Positions 12,905 through 24,215 of a DNA stretch of 64,000 nucleotides are shown piece by piece. The translations under genes and the position numbers were made by a program. How positions within the stretch are numbered: the stretch's first letter is position 1; the number at the start of each line of letters is the position of its first letter. The notes under the pieces were generated by a model. It ran no database searches. It saw only the letters and a list, made by a program, of their open reading frames with translations, and was not told the DNA's origin. The stretch lies in the NCBI GenBank assembly GCA_032433765.1, contig JAVIAB010000059.1:55217603-55281602 (forward strand). Reading direction: 5' to 3'. This DNA comes from Megaustenia siamemsis (Eukaryota > Mollusca > Gastropoda > Stylommatophora > Ariophantidae).

Positions 12905-13288
12905 ATATACAGACTTTCATTAATGGATGCTAACGCAGATTAAAAGGATGAAAATGGCAGGACAAAATCACTAACATAGAATTATGGAAATATACCAGTC
13001 AAATACCATTGGATAAAGAGATACAGCGACGACGATGGCGCTGGATAGGACACACACTGCGGAAGCCAACTGAGCGTATTTCACAACAGGCCCTTTTTTC
13101 GAATACCCAGGGGAAAATACAAAGAGGAAGACGAAGAAATTCTTGGAGAAGACAGACGGAAGCAGAGATGGCGATGATGGGGAAGACATGGAATGATCTT
13201 AAAAGAATGGCAAAAAACAGAACGACTTGGAACGTGTTTGTTGAAGATCTATGCTCCACAGGGAGCTGAATGGTAGAAGAAGAAGATG
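12905..13288 (+). pseudogene. LINE-A C-terminal relic with 12-bp TSD
   Basis: It contains DKEIQRRRWRWIGHTLRKP, ALFSNTQGKIQRGRRRNSWR and MGKTWNDLKRMAKNRTTW, ending LCSTGS and a GAAGAAGAAGATG tail. A perfect duplication ATGATGTGTCAA flanks it (12893-12904 and 13289-13300). The 5' side starts in the middle of the tail region, so the copy is severely truncated. Confidence 0.9.
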
Positions 13289-13372
13289 ATGATGTGTCAA
13301 TGGATAATTATGTAACAATACCGCAAGCAGCATCGATTGAAGCAGTTATCTTTATTGGTGTATTATATTTGA

Positions 13373-13374
<2 letters not shown>

Positions 13375-13412
<38 letters not shown>
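13375..13412. repeat. (TA)n microsatellite
   Basis: Alternating AT run directly before the SINE-1 target site. Confidence 0.95.
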
Positions 13413-13416
<4 letters not shown>

Positions 13417-13424
13417 GCAGGGTA

Positions 13425-13673
13425 AAAAAAGTAAAGTGTCCCCGTCACGCCAAGTGGAGTACAGGGAATATGGTGTTAGTGACCATAACTTTTACACACC
13501 TTCGGTACATGATTTTTGGGGTAATGTGGTCGGCATTACGCTCGTGCCGCTTTACTTTCCCAGAAAAAAAAATCCGGTACCTATTAAAGGCTTGGTGAAT
13601 CTGGAACCCGTCGGTTGGGATCGAACCCTACCTCTTGTCCTTTGTAGTCCAGTTCACTAACCAGTGAGCTATC
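13425..13673 (-). mobile_element. SINE-1 with perfect 14-bp TSD
   Basis: Full SINE-1 body on the minus strand with B box GGTTCGATCCC. The first bases of the head are missing (it ends at GATAGCTCACTGG). ATAATAGCAGGGTA is duplicated exactly at 13411-13424 and 13674-13687, direct evidence of a relatively recent retroposition. Confidence 0.93.
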
Positions 13674-13687
13674 ATAATAGCAGGGTA

Positions 13688-14207
13688 TTAAACAATATAT
13701 AACATAAAACATAAATAAATGTTAAGATTAATGAAGTGACAACCGACATTATGACCTCAAGAAAAGCAACTGTTTGATATTTATGCATTTGAAATGGTGG
13801 TTGGGGGGGGGGGGATGAAAAATAAAAAGGAAAAGAGAGAGGAAAAAAAATTGTCGAAAAGCAGACAAGAAAAAAAAAATGAGAACAACACGCAGAAGAA
13901 GAAAAAGAAGACGAGAAGAAGAGTTGGAGATACAGAACTTGAAGAAAGGTAAAGAGACTTGTAAGGAAATGTACATAATGAAGAAAACATGAACAAGAAG
14001 AGAAGCATCAGAAGAAGATGACGATGATGTAGAGGAAAAATAAGAAGACGACGACAAATAGTGGAAAAGAAAGCAGAAAGAGAAAGAAGAAATACAATGC
14101 CAGAAACAATGTGAGGAAATAAAACACAAAAAAGATCATTTCAAACAACGAGCATTTATGTGCAGATAGTCGGTCAACATTATCTTATTTTTATTTATTT
14201 ATTTTTT
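13688..14207. other. Polypurine tract, no gene seen
   Basis: Plus-strand purine-rich stretch (about 13800-14120) with GAA/AAG motifs and a G10-12 run. The opposite strand gives artefactual Phe/Ser/Leu-rich frames. It may be an expanded GAA-type LINE tail. Confidence 0.5.
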
Positions 14208-14350
14208 TTGCAGTTCGTCACCTTTGACCTCTAACGAAGTCCCTAGAGACTAGGAACATTAATTGTGCGTGTTAATCCGTTTTTCTTTGGTAGCCGTGTG
14301 CACAGGGGTTCCCTCGCCGCACAGGCAGATAATTCAGTCTCCGGAGGTAC
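14208..14350 (-). mobile_element. SINE-3, 3' half
   Basis: The minus strand shows the SINE-3 body from GGAGACTGAATTATCTGCC through CCCTAGAGACT and GACTTCGTTAGAG to AACTGCAA. The tRNA head is absent, so the copy is 5'-truncated. Confidence 0.8.
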
Positions 14351-14935
14351 ATTGTGTTATGTTGTAAAAAGAAATTAAAAAAAAAAAAATAAAGGAAAAA
14401 AAAAATAGTATGTTTAAAGCTTCACGTGACAAGTGGACATCACAAACCAGAGCAACGTTTCGGTGCAGTAGGACTTCAACCGGAACAAACATACAACACA
14501 TGGACAAATATGTATTGAAAATAAAATAAAAATAATTACAAAATATATAATAATTTTGTACTAGGAGAAATGGAAAGAAAATTAAGTTTAAAAATCTCCC
14601 CTGTATGCTTGTTTGCATGCAGCTTCGCATTTTGATGCATTTATGTCCATTTCTTTGCTTTGACCCTGTTATGTTGTAAGATGTAACCAACATGGCCATA
14701 TCACGTCAAAGCACTTGAAGATACCGAAACTTCATCAAAGACAATACTTCTTCACGCAAACGTTGACAGAAATGCGGAAATCAATCCAGTTATTATAAAT
14801 AGAATATGTATACCATCACAGGTTAATGATGTAAAGCAATTATAATGGACTTGCCAATGAAAAACAAAACATGAATTTAAATATGGTATGAGAGAGTTTA
14901 TGAAGTTAAATAACGCTCCCTGAATGAAACCAGTG
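14351..14935. other. Unique stretch with a Penelope-like GAAACGT relic
   Basis: The minus strand at about 14440-14500 reads GGTTGAAGTCC, TACT, GCACC, GAAACGTTG. This resembles the hammerhead-type core found in Penelope-like element terminal repeats, here with imperfect core bases. The remainder is unique, with no coding frame recognised. Confidence 0.35.
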
Positions 14936-17664
14936 ATGTAACTATATAAACCAGTGATGTAACTATATAAACTAGTGATCTAACTATATAAACCAGTGAT
15001 GTAACTATATAAACCAGTGCTGTAACTATATAAACCAGTGCTGTAACTATATAAACCAGTGCTGTAACTATATAAACCAGTGATGTAACTATATAAAACA
15101 GCGATGTAACTATATAAACCAGTGCTGTAACTATATAAACCAGTGATGTAACTATATAAACCAGTGATGTAACTATATAAACCAGTGCTGTAACTATATA
15201 AACCAGTGATGTAACTATATAAACCAGTGATGTAACTATATAAACCAGTGATGTAACTATATAAACTAGTGCTGTAACTATATAAACCAGTGATGTAACT
15301 ATATAAACCAGTGCTGTAACTATATAAACAAGTGCTGTAGCTATATATAAACCAGTGCTGTAACTATATAAAACAGTGATGTAACTATATAAATCAGTGC
15401 TGCAGCTATATAAACCAGTGATGTAACTATATAAACCAGTGATGTAACTATATAAACCAGTGATGTAACTATATAAACCAGTGATGTAACTATATAAACC
15501 AGTGATGTAACTATATAAACTAGTGCTGTAACTATATAAACCAGTGCTGTAACTATAAAAACCAGTGCTGTAACTATATAAACCAGTGCTGTAGCTATAT
15601 ATAAACCAGTGCTGTAACTATATAAACCAGTGCTGTAGCTATATATAAACCAGTGATGTAACTATATAAACCAGCGCTGTAACTATATAAACCAGTGTTG
15701 TAGCTATATAAACCAGTGCTGTAACTATATAAACCGGTGCTGTAGCTATATATAAACCAGTGATGTAACTATATAAACCAGTGATGTAGCTATATAAACC
15801 AGTGCTGTAACTATATAAACCAGTGTTGTAGCTATATATAAACCAGTGCTGTAGCTATATATAAACCAGTGCTGTAACCATATAAACCAGTGTTGTAACT
15901 ATATAAACCAGTGATGTAGCTATATAAACCAGTGCTGTAACTATATAAACCAGTGCTGTAGCTATATATAAACCAGTGCTGTAGCTTTATGGGAGCCGCG
16001 ATAGTTCAGTGGTTAGTGAACAGGACTACCACGGACAAGGGGTAGGGTTCGATCCCAACCGACGGTTTCCGGGTTCCCTTAAATGGGTACCGGATTTTTT
16101 TCTGGGAAAGTAAAGCAGCACAGGCGTAATACTGACCACATTACCCCAAAAATCATGTGCTGAAGGTCTGTAAAATATAGGGTCACTAACACCATATTTT
16201 TCCCTATACGCCACTTGGCGTGACGGGGGTACTTTACTTTTTTTGTGTAGCTATATAAACCAGTGCTGTAACTATATAAACCAGTGCTGTAACTATATAA
16301 ACCAGTGCTGTAACTATACAAACCAGTGCTGTAACTATATAAACCAGTGATGTAACTATATAAACCAGTGCTGTAACTATATAAACCAGTGCTGTAGCTA
16401 TATAAACCAGTGCTGTAACTATATAAACCAGTGCTGTAACTATATAAACCAGTGCTGTAACTATATAAACCAGTGCTGTAGCTATATAAACCAGTGCTGT
16501 AACTATATAAACCAGTGCTGTAACTATATAAACCAGTGCTGTAACTATATAAACCAGTGTTGTAACTATATAAACCAAGGCTGTAACTAAATAAACCAAG
16601 GCTGTAACTATATAAACCAAGGCTGCAACTATATAAACCAGTGCTGTAACTATATAAACCAGTGCTGTAACTATATAAACCAGTGCTGTAACTATATAAA
16701 CCAATGATGTAACTATATAAACCAGTGCTGTAACTATATAAACCAGTGCTGTAACTATATAAACCAGTGCTGTAACTATATAAACCAGTGCTGTAACTAT
16801 ATAAACCAGTGCTGTAACTATATAAACCAGTGCTGTAACTATATAAACCAGTGCTGTAACTATATAAACCAGTGCTGTAGCTATATAAACCAGTGCTGTA
16901 ACTATATAAACCAGTGCTGTAACTATATAATCCAGTGCTGTAACTATATAAACCAGTGCTGTAACTATATAAACCAGTGCTGTAACTATATAAACCAGTG
17001 CTGTAACTATATAAACCAGTGCTGTAGCTATATAAACCAGTGCTGTAACTATATAAACCAGTGCTGTAACTATATAAACCAGTGCTGTAACTATATAAAC
17101 CAGTGCTGTAACTATATAAACCAAGGCTGTAACTATATAAACCAAGGCTGTAACTATATAAACCAAGGCTGCAACTATATAAACCAGTGCTGTAACTATA
17201 TAAACCAGTGCTGTAACTATATAAACCAGTGCTGTAACTATATAAACCAGTGCTGTAACTATATAAACCAGTGCTGTAACTATATAAACCAGTGCTGTAG
17301 CTATATAAACCAGTGCTGTAACTATATAAACCAGTGCTGTAACTATATAAACCAGTGCTGTAACTATATAAACCAGTGCTGTAACTATATAAACCAAGGC
17401 TGTAACTATATAAACCAAGGCTGTAACTATATAAACCAAGGCTGTAACTATATAAACCAGTGCTGTAACTATATAAACCAGTGCTGTAACTATATAAACC
17501 AGTGCTGTAACTATATAAACCAGTGCTGTAACTATATAAACCAGTGCTGTAACTATATAAACCAAGACTACAACTATATAAACCAAAGACTTCAACTATA
17601 TAAACCAAGGCTGCAACTATATAAACCAGTGCTGTAACTATATAAACCAGTGCTGTAACTATAT
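14936..17664. repeat. 21-bp minisatellite, 2.7 kb with a SINE inside
   Basis: Roughly 115 units of 21 bp, TATAAACCAGTGCTGTAACT plus A, interrupted at 15991-16246 by SINE-1. Variant units are regionally grouped: GATGTAACT types mostly left of 15600, TAGCTATATATA types at 15580-16000, and AGGCTGTAAC triplets at about 16570-16630, 17120-17180 and 17395-17450. The 7-codon period produces minus-strand frames of up to 538 codons that are not genes. Confidence 0.96.
15991..16246 (+). mobile_element. SINE-1 inserted in the 21-bp array
   Basis: Complete head GGGAGCCGCGATAGTTCAG, A box, B box GGTTCGATCCC, shared body, tail ACTTTACTTTTTTT. The target-site duplication GTAGCTTTAT / GTAGCTATAT (15981-15990, 16247-16256) lies within repeat units, so the array predates the SINE. 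Confidence 0.94.
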
Positions 17665-17969
17665 AAGAGAGGTGTATATTGGTCTGTGCATTCACACTTC
17701 ATTATCACCAACACCATCACCACCATCGACATCATCATCTTTATCAAATACCGTGTTTGCTTGTGCAGGAGATGAATTCTCTCCATAACTTTCTATATCT
17801 ACAGCAGTTCATCTGTTCTGTAGATGACCTCCTACTAGAACTGTTGGCTTAAACTGTTTTGAAGTCTTTCCACTTAAACCTTTATTTCTTACACCTACAT
17901 ATTTTTCTGTTGCAACAATATATTTCAGCAGCTTTCTTCCACTGCATAGACAAATAAAAAGAAAGTAAA
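17665..17969. other. Unique stretch, no gene seen
   Basis: Contains a short CACCATCACCACCATC run. No repeat family or exon recognised. Confidence 0.4.
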
Positions 17970-17980
17970 GATTATCTCTC

Positions 17981-18619
17981 AGTGTAAAATAAAGACAAGT
18001 GGAACAATATTAAAACAGGTAAATGAATTTAAAAATGTTGGAATTTCGTTAACCTCGGATAGAAGATGTACAAAAGAGGTGAGATGCAGAATGGCTCAGG
18101 CAAAAGCAACTTTCCAAAAAAAATGAGGAAGATACTATGCAATCCATTTTTGGCAATATAAACAAGAAAAAGAGTTCTTAAATGTTATGTAGAGCCAGTC
18201 TTAACATATGGATGTGAATCATGGACAATAGGACAACAGACAAGGAAATCACTGGAGTCTGTAGAAATGTGGTTTTACATAAGAATGTTGAGAATACCAT
18301 GTACAGCTAAGAAGAGTAATGAAAATGTTCTGAAAGAGGTCAAAGCAAAAAGAGAGCTTATTTCCAATATTAGGAAGAAACAATCATCCTTTTTTGGCCA
18401 TGTAATGAGAAGAAAACAACTGGAATATATTGTAACATCTGGAAAAATTGAGGGACGAAGAGATAAAGGGAAGCAAAGAGAAGAAATAATAGACAGCTTA
18501 AGAGAATGGCTTGGCAGAAGGTCAACAACAGAAATGATAAATAATTGTCGTGATCGAAAGTTGTGGAGAGACATGATCACCTACGCCAGCAGGTCCAGTA
18601 ATTGATGATGATGATGAAT
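17981..18619 (+). pseudogene. LINE-B thumb and C-terminal relic with perfect TSD
   Basis: Translation gives the RT thumb region (QVNEFKNVGISLTSD, then RCRMAQAKATF), a frame break in the A run at about 18120, EPVLTYGCESWTIGQQTRKS, then MWFYIRMLRIPCTAKKSNEN, FFGHVMRRKQLEYIVTSGKI and LWRDMITYASRSSN, and the TTGATGATGATGATG end. The perfect 11-bp duplication GATTATCTCTC is at 17970-17980 and 18620-18630. Catalytic RT motifs are missing. Confidence 0.92.
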
Positions 18620-18825
18620 GATTATCTCTCCACTGAAGCTGACATTAGGCTTCCCTTTTGGTTGACATCTTGTAGAATGCTCTCATTTTTTCCCTATTTA
18701 ATGTTTTTTTTTTTTTTCAAAGCTGTTCATGGCATTCTCAACATTGTTCTGTACAAATATATTCTTGTAACTTCCAACGGACTGCTGTTCGACTTCCCAC
18801 TCTTAACTGGAATCAAATTTCTTCT

Positions 18826-19190
18826 TCATCTTCTTTCCTTCCTCATTTGTCTTTCAGCGTCGAGGGGAGATATAATTTGCGGTCCTTTGCCCTTCTGTCA
18901 ACTTTGCTGCTGTTATGTTTCCTAGTGTTTCTAATATTACATCAATCCATTTTTTTCGTGATCGACCCTTGCATCTTGTGTTCTCGCAGCGTTTATTGAG
19001 AGCTCGTTCTGTAATGTTTTGATCACTCTGCCTTGTCACGTGGCCACACCATTTTATCTGGTATTTCTTTACATAATCTATGGCGGAGGCTATTCCTAGC
19101 TTTTTTCTCAGGTTTTCATTTCTGATCTTATCTCTCAGGCTGTTTCCTGTCATTCGTCTAACACACTTCATCTCAGCAAAATGTATTGCC
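18826..19190 (-). pseudogene. LINE-D C-terminal relic
   Basis: The minus strand reads MKCVRRMTGNSLRDKIRNEN, LRKKLGIASAIDYVKKYQIK, WCGHVTRQSDQNITERALNK and KKWIDVILETLGNITAAKL. The frame is open for 105 codons, so it is one of the less decayed LINE-D tails, but no RT core is present. A short LINE-B-like minus fragment (about 18718-18755) lies just to its left. Confidence 0.85.
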
Positions 19191-19312
19191 AGTCTATATG
19201 TTTAATGTCCATGCAACAATGTCTATATGTTTAATGTCCATGCAACAATGTCTATATGTTGTGTTAAATCTATTTTTGAGGCTTAACAATTAACCTCATA
19301 TCAATAGGTAGT

Positions 19313-19575
19313 TAAAAAAAAACAGTAAAGTACCTGCGTCACGCCAAGTGGCGTATAGGGGAATATTTTGTTAGGGACCCTATAATTTACAGACCCTCGG
19401 CTCATGATTGTTGGGGTAATGTGGTCGGTATTACGCCCGTGCTGCTTTACTTTCCAAGAAAAAAATCCGGTACCCATTTAAGGCTGGGTGAACCCGGAAG
19501 CCGTCGATTGGGATCGAACCCTACCCCTTGTCCCTTGTAGTCCAGTTCACTAACCAATGAGCTATCGCGGCTCCC
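19313..19575 (-). mobile_element. SINE-1 with 15-bp TSD
   Basis: Full-length minus-strand SINE-1, with head GGGAGCCGCGATAGCTCAT and B box GGTTCGATCCC. ATATCAATAGGTAGT at 19298-19312 and ATATCAATAGATAGT at 19576-19590 form a 15-bp duplication with one mismatch. It is an A-tailed copy with nine or so A bases. Confidence 0.93.
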
Positions 19576-19590
19576 ATATCAATAGATAGT

Positions 19591-20221
19591 ATATTAAAAT
19601 ATGCGGAACAACATGGCTTCCCCCATCCCACTAAATCCATGACCTTTATCTATAATTAAAGGATATCAAACGATAAGTGCTATACTCAAAATAAACGGCT
19701 AGCAAAGATAGTTTTAAGGATAAAACTATTCTCCCCCTTTCAAGTAGAGAGCAGGTATTGTGTCTGACATGCTAAACTAACGAAGAATGAGGAAGATTCT
19801 CCATAAAATTAGACAGTTCGAAAAAAAAAAAAAAAAAAAAAAACCACGAAAAGAATACAGAAAACGCGAAATCTCGGTTTTAATTTAAAAAAAAAAAAAA
19901 CCAATATGAGAATGAGTTTAAACGATAAACAGACGAAAATGTTCTTTTCTGCTATCAAATAGACATACAATGTTATGGTGGAGTCAGAACTAACAGAAAG
20001 ACTAGATGAACTGTAAGACTTCGGCAAAAGCTTGCTGGGTACAATAAACAAGTTACACATTAATCACATACATTTTCAGTTATTATTTACTTTCCTCTTT
20101 AGAAAGCGATATTAATATAAAATAATTAAAGAACTAAAAAAAAATGAGCTAAAGAATTTTGCAGGGGTTGACAATCTGATCATCAGAAGCGGCAAGGAAT
20201 AAGAAGGTTTTGTAATACGTA
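19591..20221. other. Unique stretch with A-rich runs, no gene seen
   Basis: Two A-homopolymer runs near 19820 and 19890. No recognised repeat or exon. Confidence 0.4.
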
Positions 20222-20755
20222 CTTATCGAAGTGTTTGTGTGATTTGGTCTAGAACAACGTTACCTGTCGGAATGCTTGTGTGATTTGATATAGAACAACG
20301 TTATCTGTCGGAGTGCTTGTGTGATTTGATATAGAACAACGTTATCTGTCGGAGTGCTTGTGTGATTTGATATAGAACAACGTTATCTGTCGGAGTGCTT
20401 GTGTGATTTGATATAGAACAACGTTATCTGTCGGAATGCTTGTGTGATTTGATATAGAACAACGTTATCTGTCGGAGTGCTTGTGTGATTTGGTATAGAA
20501 CAACGTTATCTGTTGGAGTGCTTGTGTGATTTGATATAGAACAACGTTATCTGTCGGAGTGCTTGTGTGATTTGATATAGAACAACGTTATCTGTCGGAG
20601 TGCTTGTGTGATTTGATATAGAACAACGTTATCTGTTGGAGTGCTTGTGTGATTTGATATAGAACAACGTTATCTGTCGGAGTGCTTGTGTGATTTGATA
20701 TAGAACAACGTTATCTGTCGGAGTGCTTGTGTGATTTGGTATAGAGCAATAGTTT
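20222..20755. repeat. 41-bp minisatellite
   Basis: Thirteen well-conserved units of GTGCTTGTGTGATTTGATAT then AGAACAACGTTATCTGTCGG and A. Variation is nearly limited to GAT/GGT and GTCGG/GTTGG sites. Confidence 0.94.
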
Positions 20756-20945
20756 CTTGTTCTGCAAGTGCTGGACAACGCTATATTTGAAATATTGGAT
20801 AAAAAAAGGCACATGTGGACAAAGGATGACGTAGACTGTAGAATAAATTATTGCGTGTGGATAGATACTATAAAATTTAAAGTAAATTATATCTCCATGA
20901 TTCTTAACTTTCTATAAGGAGATATGAAGGATAATGTGAAGTGAT

Positions 20946-21365
20946 GTCTCACTAGAAGAATCCTACAAAGAACGGGGAGAGAATCCTGTCTTGTAATATC
21001 TTCAAATGGTGGTTTCTCTGTGAGATCACTACAAAGAACGGGGAGAGAATCCTGTCTTGTAATATCTTCAAATGGTGGTTTCTCTGTGAGATCACTACAA
21101 AGAACGGGGAGAGAATCCTGTCTTGTAATATCTTCAAATGGTGGTTTCTCTGTGAGATCACTACAAAGAATGGGGAGGAATCTGTCTTGTAATATCTTCA
21201 AATGGTGGTTTCTCTGTGAGATCACTACAAAGAATGGGGAGGAATCTTGTCTTGTAATATCTTCAAATGGTGGTTTCTCTGTGAGATCACTACAAAGAAT
21301 GGGGAGGAATCTTGTCTTGTAATATCTTCAAATGGTGGTTTCTCTGTGAGATCACTACAAAGATA
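20946..21365. repeat. 63-66-bp minisatellite
   Basis: Six units beginning CACTACAAAGAACGGGGAG and containing ATCTTCAAATGGTGGTTTCT. The first three carry AACGGGGAGAGAATCC and the last three the shorter AATGGGGAGGAATC form. Frames of about 100 codons here are artefacts. Confidence 0.92.
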
Positions 21366-21447
21366 TCTTCACTTACAGTTAGAGACCACACGGATACAAT
21401 TAAAATCAACGTTTCCTATAAAGACGAGACATTCGCTTATCTAGAAC

Positions 21448-21962
21448 ATATTTCATTATCATTATCATTGAGTGCCGTTTTCGAATCGAAGGTTGGCTAC
21501 CATGGAGCGCCAATCCGCTCTGTCTCATGCTTTGATGGTGTAGGTGGTCATAGACAACCTTGATATGTCTATCTTTTGATGTTACTCGTTTACGTTAGTT
21601 TTGGTCTGCATCTGCCTCTTTTACCTTGTATTTTCCCCCTCCAATATTATTTTTAGTGGGATGTTGTATCGTTCAACATGCCTCAAAAATCTCATCTATC
21701 TTGTTCTAATTGTGTTTAGTAGTTCTCTTTTCATTTTTAGTTGTTTTAAAACTTCACCGTTTGTCTTCTTTTCTTTCCATCCAATTCTACCTATTCTTCT
21801 CTAAATCCAGATTTCAAAGACTTCATTTTGCTGTACTGTTTTCTTGTCTAATGTCCATGTTTCTGCACCATACTGGAATGTTGAGAAGACATACTATTTT
21901 GTTATTCTTAGCTGTAACCATGGTGTTATTTGCTTTGATGTTGGTATATATTTCGTGGCATT
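21448..21962 (-). pseudogene. LINE-C C-terminal relic
   Basis: Reverse complement of the LINE-C tail: GAETWTL-type codons near 21860, MRFLRHVER-type codons near 21690 and RGRCRPKLT near 21610, reaching the ACTCAATGATAATGATAATG end at 21448. Several frame breaks. A possible ATATTTC duplication flanks it. Confidence 0.8.
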
Positions 21963-22003
21963 AAATTACTTGTTATCATCGCTATTTTTTTTATTTATTT
22001 CAG

Positions 22004-22145
22004 TTGTACAAGATCTGTAAGGAAGTCCAGGACGTCGAGTTTTGTTGATCAGTTGATCAATGACATCAATGACAGAAACGAGTTCGATGACCTTACCACT
22101 CCTAGGGTGCCGCCAACAAGCAAATACTTCATTGTCTTAGGATGA
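22004..22145 (+). CDS. Candidate terminal coding exon of a host gene (unknown protein)
   Basis: A T-rich tract (CTATTTTTTTTATTTATTTC then AG at 22003) forms a strong 3' splice site. The second base onward gives 46 codons ending in TGA at 22143-22145: TRSVRKSRTSSFVDQLIND, then INDRNEFDDLTTPRVPPTSK and YFIVLG. The composition is balanced and unlike the repeat-derived frames around it: a basic RKSRTSS patch, an acidic stretch, then a PxVPPTS linker. No initiator is needed if it is spliced to an upstream exon outside the window or in unrecognised sequence. I do not recognise the protein. No downstream donor is evident, so it may be the last coding exon. A chance frame after a fortuitous acceptor is the alternative. 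Confidence 0.42.
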
Positions 22146-22237
22146 TGATTGTTTTTGCAAGCAGACATATACTATGATAGTTTTCTGTTACGATTTATAT
22201 AAAATAATTAAAATAGTTAAAGGAATAAATTCTTCTA

Positions 22238-22241
22238 TTTT

Positions 22242-22292
<51 letters not shown>
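22238..22292. repeat. (TC)n microsatellite
   Basis: About 50 bp of TC repeats followed by TTGTGTGTGTG. Confidence 0.97.
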
Positions 22293-22297
<5 letters not shown>

Positions 22298-22713
22298 TGT
22301 GTGCAATTCCCATATCCTTAAACTAGATGTGGTTCTAATTAATCTTAAACATCATATTATTTATGTCAGGTTTGAAATGTAACAATTAAACCTTTAATTA
22401 ATTAATCTCGTTAATTACTTCAATCTGCATTCAATAAAATACAAACAATTAATCGAATGATTGTATCTGAACGTTGTTACTTATATATCATTTACAGTCC
22501 AACACAGAAATAATTCAGCAACACTTGTAAGGGATTTGCACCAATATTTTGATAACCATTGTTTCGTCAACTAAATTCAGTTTTAAAAAACAGGATAGTC
22601 TGGAGCATCACGAGGGTTTTAGAAATATGAAAAGGTTGTGCCATCTCATTTCTCTATTTATTTTTGTGGCTATTTTTTTAGCGTTTATGATTTTTTGGTA
22701 ATACATTTATTGC

Positions 22714-22855
<142 letters not shown>

Positions 22856-23738
22856 TAATATTGGTAGTAAATTGCTAAATTTGCTACAAAAAAAAATAAC
22901 AAAATAAAGATGTACTTACGAGTGAGAATTGGACATTCAGAGAACAATCGTCATACATAATAATTCTCTAATACTTGGAGAAAAACTAAAGTATCTTGCC
23001 AACCGGCTGAGCCGCAAAGTTGACACATACCAGCCACAAACTGAGCAATTTTCAATAGCAGAGTAGCCATCAATATCACATACATTTTATGTTGTTTTTT
23101 CCTTTTAAATAAATTTAAATCCTTCGGCAGGTGTTGTTGAGCAGTGATTTCAAATCTACTTTTCACAACATAATAAAATCTATGTTAAATGTCATGAATA
23201 AAAATAATTGATAAACAGCTGCACGAGAAACTGTTGGCATAAAATTATTGTAAAATCTGGACAGCTAATTTAGATTGACCTAGAAGACATATTGTCAAGA
23301 CAACAATGGTTTCATGACTTTCAATGAAAGTTTGTGAACATTTTAGTTGAGGTTCATTCAACATTTGAACATTTCAATACTAGAGAAGGATCTACATGCC
23401 TGATGTATTTATGAGCAGAATTCACTAGTTTAGTGTGTGATTTTGAAACGTGTATTGAGAGTTAGTCTATCAAGGTATTATAATAATATCACAACTAGAA
23501 ATGAGAATTAATGTGCTTACGTTGTGAGGTCTAGCGCTTTAGCATTCCGTGAGAACTGCGTGGAGCGTAACAGGCGACCAAACACGCTAGCGATGTCGTG
23601 AATGAGTTCAAATCGGGTTTAGTTCCAGTTGTTTTATCAGTCCCGTTGAAGGTGTGAGCTACAGAGAATGAACTCTACTGTCATGCTAATGTTGAATCGG
23701 TCGACAATGATTTTATTATTTTTTTTTTTATCCTGCAG
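22856..23738. other. Unique DNA, possible intron
   Basis: No repeat family recognised. It lies between two candidate 3' splice sites on the plus strand (22003 and 23738), so it could be intronic. Around 23520-23640 a GAGTTCAAATCGGG motif hints at an old tRNA-derived repeat, without a matching A box. Confidence 0.35.
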
Positions 23739-23810
23739 AGGTTGGCAGCGATGAGATTGCTAAGCAGGACCAGAAGGTTTAACAACAAACGAATAAGCCC
23801 CGCCTTCTGA
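23739..23810 (+). CDS. Candidate last exon of a host gene
   Basis: A polypyrimidine tract (TTTTATTATTTTTTTTTTATC) ends in CTGCAG at 23738, a strong acceptor. In phase 0 the exon codes RLAAMRLLSRTRRFNNKRIS, then PAF and TGA at 23808-23810. In another phase it gives VGSDEIAKQDQKV and stops. Which phase is used cannot be told without the upstream exon. A canonical AATAAA follows 380 bp downstream with a GT-rich element after it, so this could be a 3' terminal exon whose untranslated region runs to about 24215. Confidence 0.38.
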   Translation, partial: RLAAMRLLSRTRRFNNKRISPAF

Positions 23811-24189
23811 TGTGAAATCACTTGACAGGCAAAGCCGGTTGTTAAACATAATACAAACAAGCAATCCAGCCAATGGGAGGACTTGTCCTTCCAGCAGGCT
23901 GTTAGGCTGTGGGCGTTCTCACAGCTGGGACTCGTGTCGATTTTCCAGCAGCTTCGTGGTTTATGCTAATGGCGGGAGCCCTATTGGACGCGGACTTGTT
24001 CATTTTACTGCTAGTTTGAGGCACATTAGTAGCCTTCTCTGTTCATCGGATCCTCCATTTCGTTGCGTATTAGTGGAACATTCTACTTCTTCTATTCGCT
24101 TTCGTGTGTGTTTGTTTCCATGTTTTGTCCCAGAGCAGTTCCTCTAAACAGTTACATTGCTCTCTCTCTCTGTCTTCCATATATACACT

Positions 24190-24195
24190 AATAAA
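24190..24195 (+). terminator. Candidate poly(A) signal AATAAA
   Basis: Canonical hexamer at 24190-24195, followed within about 35 bp by a GT-rich stretch (GGGTGTTTTTGTTTGGTATG). It lies downstream of the candidate terminal exon at 23739-23810. Confidence 0.4.
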
Positions 24196-24215
24196 ATACA
24201 TTATCATACGAGTAC

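Noticed and set aside
13749..14129. 126-codon Phe/Ser-rich minus frame
   Set aside because: Opposite strand of a GAA-rich polypurine tract.
15991..16070. Functional tRNA gene at SINE heads
   Set aside because: A and B boxes are present, but no full acceptor stem pairing or CCA-side sequence is seen, and each continues into a SINE body.
16079..17695. 538- and 453-codon minus-strand frames (Gly-Leu-Tyr-Ser-Tyr-Ser repeats)
   Set aside because: They are exact translations of the 21-bp minisatellite in two frames and run through a SINE; the period is divisible by three, so open frames arise without selection.
23519..23640. tRNA-like segment with GAGTTCAAATCGGG
   Set aside because: Only one box-like motif is present and no second copy was found in the window.
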